A DNA stretch of 64,000 bases from Vandiemenella viatica. Taxonomy: Eukaryota; Arthropoda; Insecta; Orthoptera; Morabidae. Position 1 is the first letter of the stretch. Each line of letters opens with the position of its first letter. The notes below the pieces were generated by a model, which was given only the letters and a program-made list of their open reading frames with translations, searched no databases and had not been told where the DNA came from. The stretch covers positions 70,429,832 to 70,493,831 of the forward strand of contig JARYHS010013631.1 of assembly GCA_031002005.1 (NCBI GenBank), read 5' to 3'. Shown here in pieces: positions 23,986 through 34,590 of the stretch. The position numbers and the translations under genes were made by a program.

Positions 23986-24000
23986 AACAACCCGGTCGAA
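23986..24000 (-). promoter_or_regulatory. Conserved 5' leader box before GR-A
   Basis: The minus strand reads TTCGACCGGGTTGTT, 11-25 bases before the start codon. The same box with at most one difference occurs at the same distance before GR-B and GR-C. Conservation exceeds that of sequence further upstream. It may lie in the 5' UTR or core promoter; its role is inferred only from conservation. Confidence 0.4.
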
Positions 24001-24461
24001 GCTGCGAGTGTTCTGGCGATGTTGGGAACACAAAGACGTCTCTAGGACAACGATAATAGATTAGCTGTTAAAACATTAAACATCCATCATTAATTCATGC
24101 GGCGAGAAGGAAGTGACAAAGTACATCCCATTTGTTTATCAACTGAAACGCGGAAGACTGAAGTAATTTACGGTATATATTTGTCAGTTTTGATAATTCG
24201 TTCATTTACATTTGCAGTTTCCAGCATGCGAAATGTCGCAAAAACAATAAAATACATTGAAGACAACTATAAGTTTCATAGAAGTTATCCAATATGCGTT
24301 GTATGTCACATGTTTATATTACATCTTTTTCTTTTCTCTTGCTCTTACTGTATAAGATGGCACATTTTTTCGCCGTCGCTACTCAAGTGTTTCTTTATTC
24401 ATCCTAAATGGTATTCGCAAGGTAATATTGGAGTTATTGAGATATTTAGATTTAAACGTAT
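24001..24461. repeat. GR unit A, 5' flanking spacer
   Basis: Homologous to sequence upstream of GR-B (about 41580-41960) and GR-C (about 55600-56090). Shared landmarks are GGCTCATCATTAATTCA-like sequence, GTGACAAAGTA and TCTCTTGCTCT. The frame at 24097-24489 is not conserved in the other units. Confidence 0.65.
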
Positions 24462-24474
24462 ATTCACCTTCTTG

Positions 24475-25341
24475 AGGGTAAACAAATGAAAATCTGCGAC
24501 ACAGTTACTTTTGTTGCTTTAATTTATTTTGTGCATGACGCGTTTCGAGAATTTATTCCCATTTTCAAACGCACTATAAGTAGTTTTACATGTTTTTAGT
24601 TATAGAAATATGAGGAGTCGTGTTTGTTTCTGCTGGACGTTTGTACAGTTTTCATGTGATTTCTGGAAAAGAATTTTGGGATGCTGTACTATGGTATAAA
24701 GACTATGTAATAAAACATGAATAGAAACATTTTTCTTATCACTTACGTTTTTGAAGGTTTCTGACGAAAATGGCAACACAGAAACACACACAAATACATC
24801 CTTAAATTACACAAACGTTATGGATGATGAACACAGATTGAAAGTTTGTGTATTGTACACAAGGCAAAGATGATCTAAAGAATTAACCTTTGCCTTGTGT
24901 ACAATACACAAACTTTCAATCTGTGTTCATCATCCATAACGTTTGTGTAATTTAAGGATGTATTTGTGTGTGTTTCTGTGTTGCCATTTTCGTCAGAAAC
25001 CTTCAAAAACGTAAGTGATAAGAAAAATGTTTCTATTCATGTTTTATTACATAGTCTTTATACCATAGTACAGCATCCCAAAATTCTTTTCCAGAAATCA
25101 CATGAAAACTGTACAAACGTCCAGCAGAAACAAACACAACGACTCCTCATATTTCTATAACTAAAAACATGTAAAACTACTTATAGTGCGTTTGAAAATG
25201 GGAATAAATTCCCGAAACGCGTCATGCACAAAATAAATTAAAGCAACAAAAGTAACTGTGTCGCAGATTTTCATTTGTTTACCCTCAATTTGAAACAGTT
25301 GCAGACTTTCACTAATCCATTTTGTTATGGATAAAGTTAAG
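24475..25341. mobile_element. Fold-back element with about 400-bp inverted arms
   Basis: Left arm 24473-24869 and right arm 24888-25288 are nearly perfect reverse complements, with an 18-bp loop. Mismatches are a few single bases and short indels. The direct repeat ATTCACCTTCTTG (13 bp) flanks the whole insertion at 24462-24474 and 25342-25354. A further 50 bp (25289-25341) lies inside the right direct repeat and has no partner in the left arm. The GR-B and GR-C spacers lack the insertion. Short frames on both arms mirror each other and are not genes. It has no coding capacity; the class is uncertain. Confidence 0.85.
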
Positions 25342-25630
25342 ATTCACCTTCTTGTTTCGTTTTCTTTTTTTGCATTCAACAAGGTTTCTCACAATCTGTG
25401 AACATCATAGTTCACCTATCACACATTTTCGCCAGTCAATAAAATCAGAGAAGAATAATCTGCTGTACTTTCAAGTTCTTTCGCCATTTTGTTCTTATAA
25501 GTTATCAAGCTTAAATGTTTATGTCTACCGTTCTATAACACACGAGTGAACAATGCGATTAAGTTTTCATTTAAATCAATGTTTTTCAACCTCCGTGAAT
25601 AGGCGACGCCTTTACAAGTAAAAAAAAAGC

Positions 25631-25775
25631 CGGCCTCGGTAGCGTGGGGCTAGCGAGCTGGCTTCGTGTTGCAGAGGTCGCCGGTTCGAGTCCGGCCTAG
25701 GGCATGGGTGGTTTTAATTAAGTGTAGTGTCCGTCCTGTGTTGTCCTGTCACTGGTTATCATCATTAATAACACG
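25631..25775 (+). mobile_element. SINE family 2 copy
   Basis: It begins GCCGGCCTCGGTAGCG after a run of A, has a tRNA-like head with B box GGTTCGAGTCC, then GGCCTAGGGCATGGGTGG and a short body ending near ATCATCATT. The head is tRNA-like but far from a true tRNA. No clear target-site duplication was seen. Confidence 0.6.
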
Positions 25776-25860
25776 AGAATAATCTATATACACACCTGAC
25801 GAATAAAAGAAAAATCAGTTGCTGGCTGAATGGCTACACGGCCGAATGCCATTTTATATA

Positions 25861-26352
25861 CAGGGTGTTACAAAAAGGTACGGCCAAACTTTCAGGAAAC
25901 ATTCCTCACACACAAACAAAGAAAATATGTTATGTGGACATGTGTCCGGAAACGCTTACTTTCCATGTTAGAGCTCATTTTATTACTTCTCTTCAAATCA
26001 CATTAAACATGGAATGTAAACACACAGCAACAGAACGTACCAGCGTGACTTCAAACACTTTGTGACAGGAAATGTTCAAAATGTCCTCCGTTAGCGAGGA
26101 CACATGCATCCACCCTCCGTCGCATGGAATCCCTGATGCGCTGATGCAGCCCTGGAGAATGGCGTATTGTATCACAGCCGTCCACAATACGAGCGGTGAA
26201 TCGAGGAAGTACAGTACATACTAACGAAACTAAAATGAGCTCTAACATGGAACCTAAGCGTTTACGGACACATGTCCACATAACATATTTTCTTTGTTTG
26301 TGTGTGAGGAATGTTTCCTGAAAGTTTGGCCGTACCTTTTTGTAACACCCTG
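25861..26352. mobile_element. Tc1/mariner-type MITE with about 123-bp inverted repeats
   Basis: Terminal inverted repeats start CAGGGTGTTACAAAAAGG and match over about 123 bp (25861-25983 and the complement ending at 26352) with few mismatches. TATA flanks both ends, in keeping with TA target duplication. On the minus strand the middle encodes RIRDSMRRRVDACVLANG then GHFEHFL, which resembles the extreme C-terminus of a Tc1/mariner-like transposase. This copy therefore looks like an internally deleted derivative of a full transposon. It cannot move unaided. Confidence 0.82.
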
Positions 26353-27539
26353 TATATAAAAAAAAAATTCTGGCGACCCCCCCCCAGGTCTGTAATAAAA
26401 CTTTGATAGTGATGTTTTTATTAAAAATAAACCAACGTATTTAATTTTCTTGTTGTTGAGATTATCCATCCTGATCGAGAAAGCAACTGCTGTGCAACGT
26501 AGTCGCCAAAACTCTATACTATACCGCGGTGGAGATGCGGGAGGCGAGAAGGCGGGGGGGGGGGGGTGAGGGGGGATCAGGGGCCGTACAGTTCGTTCGT
26601 TGCAGTCATTTGTCCATGTACGCCAGCTAGTACGGGCAAATTTAACTGCAAGCGACCATAAAATGGAGGAGTTCCTCAAAAGATCTGTGCATAGCCCTCC
26701 AGGTCTTGTACAGGAGGCAAGGGCAGAAGCAAATCAAAACAAAAAAAAAAAATTAAAAATGCTTTATGACGAAAATTAACTGAAATGTGGTTTTACGGTC
26801 ATGAATAATAAACCTCAATGTGTAATTTTCGGAGAAATGTTATCAACTGAAATTATGGAACCGTCGAGGCTTATTTCTAACCTGTCAACTACTCAAGGAA
26901 GCTAGTAAACCGTTGGATATCTTCGAGGGAAAGATTAAAACCGTTAACCAGCAGTAAAATACCATGATTTAGGTAGTAAAACTACTACCTTTTATTGTTT
27001 GTTGATTAAAAATAATATATGTTTTTGTTCGAAAATTATTGATAGTGGTTTGTATAATAATTTTATGTATTAACCAGCTAAAATCGCGCCTCTTACTATG
27101 TTAATATAATTATTTATTTGTTTTTGTGATTTAACAATATTTGTTTATATCTTTTAGGTATCCAGTGTCAACGCGTCGCTAAAGCAGGGAAGCCGCATAC
27201 AATTATCCAGAATCTTGTTTTGCCAGCAGCTTTTGACATGGTTGAAATTATATTGGATAAGCAAATGACCGGCAATAATAAGACGGGCTCGTTGCAAAAT
27301 TAAAATTAATAATGCCAAATGCTTGATTGACTCATTGGTTCCTTGAGTAACAAGCTCTGGCAGCCAAAGTTTACCTTCTGATTTAAATGATGTGTTTAAA
27401 GGTATAGCCTAGCGAACTCCACTCTTAAGATTCTAGAATCATTTGTGAAGAAATGGATTCGCCCATCAAAGCCTCCTTATCACACAGAGGTCAGGTTGCT
27501 ATCAAACTGAATGGCGTTAACACTACTACTTAAGTTGGT
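26353..27539. other. Intergenic with G/C homopolymer runs
   Basis: Contains a C run near 26378 and a G run near 26553, then ordinary AT-rich sequence. No gene or repeat with definable ends was found. Confidence 0.4.
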
Positions 27540-28478
27540 GCCACATATTGAATGTTCAGTTCTTTCTCGCAATCGATTTACCTACTTATTGATAATTTTA
27601 GCACCGTTTCTGTTCCACATGCAGTGTGCTTTATAAAATGCTGGTAACAAAGTATATATGTTCGTCTAGGACAACTACGACTACTTAAAGCTTACGTTTG
27701 GCTTGAATTTGCGTTGGGTGTGTGTACATTCGTGTTAAAAGTACGGTTGCTGGCCCTAGAAGGGACTTACAGCTTAACGTGGAATCCAAACCACGGAAGC
27801 GTTCTGGCGTACTTCACATTACACAGCAAGCTGTGCCAGCGGTAACGATCGGGCTAAGGGCCTATTAAAATTCCTTCCCGAAACACGGAGCTTTCAACTG
27901 CCACTCAGATGCCCTAACCACTGCACCAGCAGTCATTCAGTCACAAAGTAATTTATTGATAACACACTGAATTTGGAAACGTCAACCATTTTTAATGGTT
28001 TCTAGAAGCAATTCCTCTATCTCTTAATTTATCATCAACACAATAAATTATGTATTAATCAACACAATAAATTACATATTAATCAACAGAATTACACAAA
28101 ATTACACCAACATGATAACATTTTTCTCCCGGATGCAAATGATACAGCAATTTATTCTTTCACTATTCATATTACACGTGATGAAACCAAGTTACATCTT
28201 AGAAAAAGCGAAATGAGTTTCTAACAACATGTAAACCACTGCATTTCCCTTGATCTTCGAGGGGAGGCAATTTGTTGCATTCACGTTTTATAAAAATTTT
28301 ATCACGTACGCTATGAACGAGGATAAATGTGGAAACAACTATCCTACAAACATTAGCAGATCAGAAATTTCGAGAAACAATGAGAAGCACCCACCTCGCG
28401 ACGTCTCTGGATCACTAACAATCGCTTCAAATAATGGAAATAGTACAAACACAAACAGAACCTATACAAAATTATTTA
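27540..28478. repeat. GR unit A, far 5' spacer
   Basis: Homologous to 44760-45250 in GR unit B: GTTCAGTTCTTTCTC, CATCAACACAATAAATT, GAAATGAGTTTC and TTCATGATTTATAA-like landmarks occur in the same order. A tRNA-like SINE head fragment on the minus strand (about 27870-27935, GGTGCAGTGGTTAGGGC) interrupts it. The frame 28250-28726 straddles the mariner end and is not a gene. Confidence 0.6.
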
Positions 28479-29811
28479 CGAGGCGCGTACAGAAAGTAAG
28501 TTCCCTTTCAATTTATCTCCGCTGCAACGCTGCGATTGCAGTTCCGCACATGCGCTGTAGACGATGTGTATCAAGGGGAAGAACGTGCGCCATTTGGAAA
28601 TCGCTGTCAGTTACGTACGCTTTGTTGTGCTTGTTTGAAATGTCGGCGTTGATTGAAAATCCCGCCACCTGTGAAATCAGGGTCTGTGATTCGGTTTCTG
28701 AATGCGAGGTATGTGAAACCAAGTGAAAATTATCGGCAAATTTGCGATGTTTACGGACCAAATGCGATGAGTGATTCGATGGTGAGAAGATGGGTCCGAC
28801 AGTTCAATGGCGGGCGTAGTGATGTGCACGATGAAGAACGAAGTGGGCATCCACCTGTGGTTACAGAAGAACTGGTTCACGCTATTGATGACAAGATCCA
28901 GGAAAACCGTAGGTTTACAATTAGTGCTCTCGCTATGGACTTCCCCCAAATTTCACGATCACTGATGCATGAAATTGTTACCAAACAACTGAAATTCCGT
29001 AAACTTTGCTCACGTTGGGTACCAAAGATTCTCACTGAGCAACACAAAACACAACGGATGGGTAGTGCACTTGAGTTTTTGACCCGTTATGCTGAAAGCG
29101 GCGAAGAATTTCTGAGACGGATAGTCACAGGAGATGAAACGTGGGTTTCTTACGACACCCCTGAGAGTAAGCGGCAATCAATGGAATGGAGGCACACTTC
29201 ATCCCCACCAAAGGTTAAGCCGAAGCAAATCATGACACCTCGGAAAATGATGTGCACAGTGTTCTGGGACTGGAAAGGCATCCTACTCATTGACTTCTTA
29301 CCGCGTGGTCAAACAATCAAAGCAGATGCTTATTGCGAGACACTTCGGAAATTGCGTCGTGCAATTCAGAATAAGCGCCGGGGACTGCTGTCAAAAGGTG
29401 TTGTTTTGCTTCACGACAACGCACGACCACACACTGCAAACGTGACGAAAAACCTCGTACAGGGATTTTGCTGGGACGTGTTTCACCATCCTCCGTACAG
29501 CCCTGACCTCGCTCCTAGCGACTTTCATCTGTTCTTACATCTCAAGTCTTTCCTTGGCGGTCATCACTTCACCAATGACGACGAGCTGAAAGAAACTGTT
29601 TCCAACTGGTTGAAGACACAGGCGGCAGATTTCTATGAAGAAGGTATACAAAACCTGGTGCCACGCTATGACAAATGCCTGCAAAATTTCGGCAGTTATG
29701 TGGAAAAGTAGTTTAAGAGTTGTAGAATTTTGTACAATAAAAAATTTCTTCTGTATCTGTGTACAATTTCATTTTATTACCAAACGGAACTTACTTTCTG
29801 GACGCGCCTCG
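28479..29811 (+). mobile_element. mariner transposon, nearly intact
   Basis: A 1333-bp DNA transposon. The left end begins CGAGGCGCGTACAGAAAG and the right end is its complement with one mismatch over the first 25 bp. TA dinucleotides at 28477-28478 and 29812-29813 are the target duplication. It carries one transposase gene. It was inserted into the spacer shared with GR unit B, which has no element at that point. Termini and gene are both well preserved, which suggests a fairly recent arrival. Confidence 0.93.
28640..29711 (+). pseudogene. mariner transposase, one early frameshift
   Basis: Cut-and-paste transposase of the mariner family. The natural start is the ATG at 28640 (MSALIENPATCEIR), but that frame soon stops. 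An extra base near 28682-28685 moves the continuation (VIRFLNARYVKPSENYRQIC) to another frame, which then runs unbroken to 29711. That frame has the N-terminal helix-turn-helix region, the WVPKILTEQHK block, and the DDE catalytic triad: GDETWV, LHDNARPH and YSPDLAPSD. Thirty-four residues separate the second and third Asp, the DD34D spacing of mariner. The main frame opens with TTG, not ATG, and its first ATG is well inside the DNA-binding region, so this copy probably makes no full transposase. Confidence 0.9.
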
Positions 29812-30309
29812 TACATTGACGAAGAAACATTTTCAATGAATATTTCAAACACTATATTGATTTTAATCATTTTACACATTATTTAAACGATTTACACCAA
29901 TCAAAACAATACTCATTCACAAGAAACATTTACATACTTACAACTGATTGATGTTTATCTGTCTCCAACACCAGTTTACTTAATTCATAGAATTGAAATT
30001 AATAGAAAGTCTGAGTGGTGTAACAATATTAGCAATATTCAGTTGCATGTGTCCTGCATGTTCCTTTGTTTTTTATGATTTTTTTATGCCCGGACAGATA
30101 GAAAAGAGACTATTGAAAGAGGCTCAGCATACTGTAACACCCGCTACTGTCGCAACAACGCATTGTTTTTACTAGTGCGTTGGTACCTTGGACCTTAGAG
30201 TATTCCAACCAAGCTGCCATGTCTCGCCAGTCATAGTCATTCATTGTCAATCAATCAGTCAGTACTGGAAGCAGTAATTTAGCTTAAAGACGTTAGTGTT
30301 CGGAATATT
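29812..30309. repeat. GR unit A, far 5' spacer continued
   Basis: After the mariner the spacer resumes. The stretch 30000-30175 (GCATGTGTCCTGCATG, then TTTTTATGCCCGGACAGATAG) is homologous to 47380-47540 in unit B and partly to 57990-58080 in unit C. No gene is visible. Confidence 0.55.
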
Positions 30310-30515
30310 CTTTTACTTTTGGCTTTACGCCTCGTCGACGTCGAGATCATTAGAGGCGGAATGGGACTGGGAACAAGGAACGGGAAGAAATTCAGCGATG
30401 GCATTTCACCTGGAGTGATTTGGGGAAACCATGGAAATGCCAAATCTGCCCGGACCGGGATTCGAACCCAAGTCTGCGAGGCCAGTGCATTAATCACTCA
30501 TCCACCACGCTCGGT
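30310..30515 (-). mobile_element. SINE family 1 copy
   Basis: Minus-strand head with CCGAGCGTGGTGGATGAG and B-box region, body with CATGGTTTCCCC, and the subfamily tail CGACGTCGACGAGGCG. Part of the body between the TTCC block and the B box is missing. Confidence 0.75.
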
Positions 30516-32727
30516 GACACGTTATCAACTGCACATGAATAGTATTCAGTAGCCATTGAACGGACTCACCACCAGTTAGCTGTATTATCATTCTCACAGG
30601 ATACTTTATACCAGCTAGTGCTAAATTAGTCATAGCCTTCTCTATCCTCCGTTCTCCGCCCGCAAAACGGAGTGGTGGTTGTAACGTCTACCTTGGGGAC
30701 GTTTACTTTTGGGTCATACTGTTTTATCATTAGCAAAATTATCAATTTGGAATATCAAAAATCATACTTAATCTTCAGCTAATCACATGAAATATTATTG
30801 TAATGAATAGGAAAATTGAAAATTGGGTGTACAATTTATTATTGTGAAATTAGGCAAACACGAAGTTTGTTTTTATTCTGAGGTTAACAATTACATATCA
30901 TTGAACGTCAAACAGTTAGAGCAAAATCTCAGGGTCATTGCAAAATCTCAGGGTCATTACTGGGTGGAACGATTGCATGAGCTTCCGTCCGGGCCGTAGC
31001 TTTTACCATTGTTCACAGCCCAGGTCAGCGACCAGGTAAGACCAGCGCCACATGAGGTCGTCCAGCTATCTCGACCGGCACAGCGTGGTGGCAGCGTTCC
31101 CAGCTGCCGACTCGTACTCCGCGAAAATCACTTCGGCCGTACTAGATGAAGATCTGCACCAGAATGTCTCGTCGTCCGTCCTTCTCCTCCGAGCAAGACT
31201 CTGTACTTCTCGTAACGCGATGTCGGGTCCGGCTCTTGGCGAATCACCGCAATCCGCGCCAAAGTACCAGCGTCACATTGGCCCCAGAACAGACAAGAAA
31301 AAACACCAACACGGCAATAAATTGAGGCGGCTTCTCTATTGGCTGAATCGTCTTCCCCTACTCTCATAAAGCACTCATTTACTAGGAAGCGTCACTAAGG
31401 TTTATTTTTGCTAGTCTGCGCCAGTTTTCGGCGGGAACTTTCCGAAACGTGCGAAAATAGAAAGGGGGTCTCAGTTATTTATGGGGGTTATAAATCCGCT
31501 TAATGTCCAAGTTGAGTCGGACGTTGTCAGCACCCCCCAAGGTGCGTGTAAATCCGGACGCTTTAGTTCCGTCACGTTTCTGTTCGTTGACACGACGCAT
31601 CGGCAATATTCACACATACCATGGGACCACTCAGTGCCTAATGGCACTGTACCTTTTAATTCATTACATGGTGTAGGATATATCCTGATAAATTATCATC
31701 ATTAGTAGGCGCAGATCGAAGAACCTTCACGGAAGAGCAGAAGACTTAGAAGAGGCATAGAACACGAAGGTTAGCCACACCACTTATGGTCCACCAGTCA
31801 CTACGACCACAAATAGGCCAACCAACCATTCGGACTCTAACACTACTTCATTGTTTACCGTGAGTGAACAGGAGGTTCACCTGTCGATCGAACATAATTA
31901 TTAAATTTCTTGTACGTGAAGGTTGCAAATTTACAGATATTTAGCGCCAATCAAGACCACAGTTCGGCATGAATACACTTTTGAAAGATCAAGAGTATAA
32001 GATGCTTACGTTCTTCTTTCAAGGACGGATAATAATTTCAAACGTCACTCAGATACATCTCCCAGAACAAGTTTCACACCTTGGTCAACTTCAATCCCGC
32101 AGACAATTAATGAAAAGAAGTTACATTTACGCATTCAATGTGGTTGCCGAAAATGTTTACTGCAATTCAAAAGGCCTAAAGAGGTAAAATATCTCAGAAG
32201 CTTCTAGAGCACTTTGCATCCGAATGTGATTCATTTATGATGCGTCTTCTCGCATACAATAAATCACGAGTGGACTACCACACTTCTGAAACGAAGAGGT
32301 CGAGTATAGGATGGCGTGTAAATTGCGAAGCAGCTCCAGTGAAGATGAAAACCTGTTTGTCTGCTGCTAATGTTCTCGTTGTCGTTTTTGATATGTCTAG
32401 AATTTCGAATTTTGTTTGTGCGTCAACTCTTGTTTAACTTAGGATCATCGTTCCTAACGTAAACATTTTTCACTAGGTGATCAATTTGTTTGGGCCTCTC
32501 AAAAAAAATATTTGGATGGAAAGAATTTTTTCAAATTTGAAGAGATACAAGACTTGATGCAAAACATATTATGAATACGTCCACAAATTTAAGCCAAAAG
32601 GGGACAAGAAAACTTATAGTGTGGTGAAAAATCTGCAGACTATAGTCAAGACCACGTAGAAAAGTAGTTCCCCATTTGTGTTGCCACATGTTAATAAAAT
32701 GAAGCTTGTTCCAAAAAAGTCTCATTC
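30516..32727. repeat. Spacer with fragments shared among GR units
   Basis: 31880-32070 resembles 47600-47735 in unit B (AATTATTAAATTTCTTGTAC and CAGATACATCTCCCAGAAC). 32450-32720 resembles 58170-58340 in unit C (TTGTTTGGGCCTC). A GC-richer stretch at about 30960-31450 is unassigned; its open frames on both strands have no recognisable domain. A short tandem duplication of CAAAATCTCAGGGTCATT lies at about 30920-30960. No gene is called. Confidence 0.5.
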
Positions 32728-34590
32728 ATATTTGATCATCATCATCCTCAACAGTTTCCAGACATTGGCCTGGTCTGCTTCGTGCAGAAGCCTCTCTATT
32801 TCCTTTTTTCTTCTCACCACCTCTCTGCCACCACCTTGTTCCTGTCCTCTCCTCTCTTCCGATCACACTCCTCTCAGCCATTCATCCCTTGGTCTTCCTC
32901 TGGGTCGTTTACAATGCAACTTAATTTCGTGAATTTTTCTTAGGATTCTCTGAACCTCCATTCTCTTTACATGTCCATACCATCTTAATCTAGTCCTCTC
33001 TATTACTTCCTTTACTCTTGCCTCTTGTATGGTGTTTCCAGTCATTTAATTCCTTATCCTATCCATTTTAGTAACTCCCATTCTACCTCTTAAAAATCTC
33101 ATTTTGCTTGCTTGTACTCTGCTGATGTCCCGCTTCTTCATTGTCCATGTTTCAGCGGCATATGTCAAGATGGGCACATAGTATGTGCGATAAATTACTC
33201 CCTTGCTTCTCTGTGGCACGTCTTTATTCCATATCAGGCTTCTAATTCTCCTTAAAAAACACTCCGTTTGTCTTCCTCTTTCTCCTATCTCGCCATCATT
33301 CCTTCCACTTTCCTCTAATACACTCCCCAAGTACTAGAACCTGCTTACCGTCTTTGGTTGTTAACCTGCCATCACAATTCCCTGGGTTATCCTATTCTTC
33401 TTTCTGGTTGTTACCATATACTAACATTTCTTTACATTAAATTTCAGGCCACATTCGTCCACACTGTCCATCCATACATCCAACTGCCGCTGCACTTCCT
33501 CTTCACCACCTCCCTAGATCATCAAGTCGTTCGCAAAAGCCATCACCTTCATGTCTTACTCTCCCATATTCACTGCCACCTTCTGCATTACATTATCCAT
33601 GATAACAATAAAGAGTAGTGGTGATAGAGCACGTCTTTGTTTTAGTCCATTGCTTTGTTTCAGCCAATCTGTTCCTCCCCGCCCTACTTTCACATAGCTC
33701 ACACTTGCTTGGTACAGTTCCGTCACTCTCCTGATGGTTTCTTTGGAAACTCCTCTGTTCTCCAAGGCCTTCTATGTTTTACTCCTGTGTACACAATCAT
33801 ATGCTTTCTCAATATCGAGAGATACCAATAGTAGATCCTTTCCATACTCATAATGTTTCTCCTGCAGTTGTCTCGTTGCAAATATCAGATCTACAGTCGA
33901 TCTCCCTGATCCACAAACGACGTGGATGTTGACTTTAGGGGGTATAAGGCCTAGAAACGACGGGTATATCGACTTTATGGGAGGGCTGGGGGAACCAGGA
34001 GAGCTTAAAAGAAGCTCTAAGCTCGGGGGGGGGGGGAGTTGTACGACAAGATCTCACGAAATCTCACCACAGGGAGGGAAGGTGGGGTCCACAAAAACAC
34101 CTCACGTAATTAATGGACGCTCCCTTAGCGCTTTTTCCACCCTGTCACGTATTATTTTTTCAATGATCTTCTCATACACTTTGGCACAATGGTACATCGG
34201 CGTGATCCCTCTATAGTTTTTAAACTCCTTCCTGCTCCCTTTTTTGATCATAGGCACGATTATTCCTTTTTTACGGTCTTCAGGGGTTGCGCTCTTTCTC
34301 ATAACACAGTATAGCCACTGCTAATTCCTACTACTCCTTCTTCCCTTATCATTTCCACGCTCAGTTCATCAATGCGTGGTGCCTTTTCACGCTTTATCTT
34401 ACTCAGAGCTGTTTCCACTTCTTCCCTAGTTAAATCCTTTTCTTCCTCTCCTACATTGCTGTTATTCTCCTATGTTCAACATGGTTTCAGTAAGGCTTCA
34501 AAATGCTCCTTTTACATCCTTTTTAGTTTTTCTGTGCTGTTTATTTCCTTTCCAAAAATCGTACTTGGTACAGGTGGCTAAAATGTGTTT
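32728..34590 (-). pseudogene. LINE reverse transcriptase relic
   Basis: A 5'-truncated, decayed non-LTR retrotransposon. From right to left the minus strand encodes IVPMIKKGSRKEFKNYRGI, then GVSKETIRRVTELYQAS with RALSPLLFIVIMDNV, then FANDLMI where FADDL is expected (the second catalytic Asp of the pair reads Asn), then a C-terminal module with LTYAAETWTM and LRWYGHVKRM. Many stops and frame changes separate these. The left end has a GATGATGAT-type run on the minus strand, a usual LINE 3' tail. About 33900-34110 does not fit the polymerase and may be an insertion. Confidence 0.8.

Noticed and set aside
24600..25160. Identical short proteins encoded on opposite strands (MCVSVLPFSSETFKN)
   Set aside because: They are mirror images produced by the fold-back arms, without family resemblance.
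28250..28726. 158-codon frame
   Set aside because: It begins in spacer, crosses the mariner inverted repeat and ends after the first 29 codons of the frameshifted transposase.
31052..31369. 105-codon frame in a GC-richer stretch
   Set aside because: Overlapping open frames on both strands follow from base composition; no domain was recognised.
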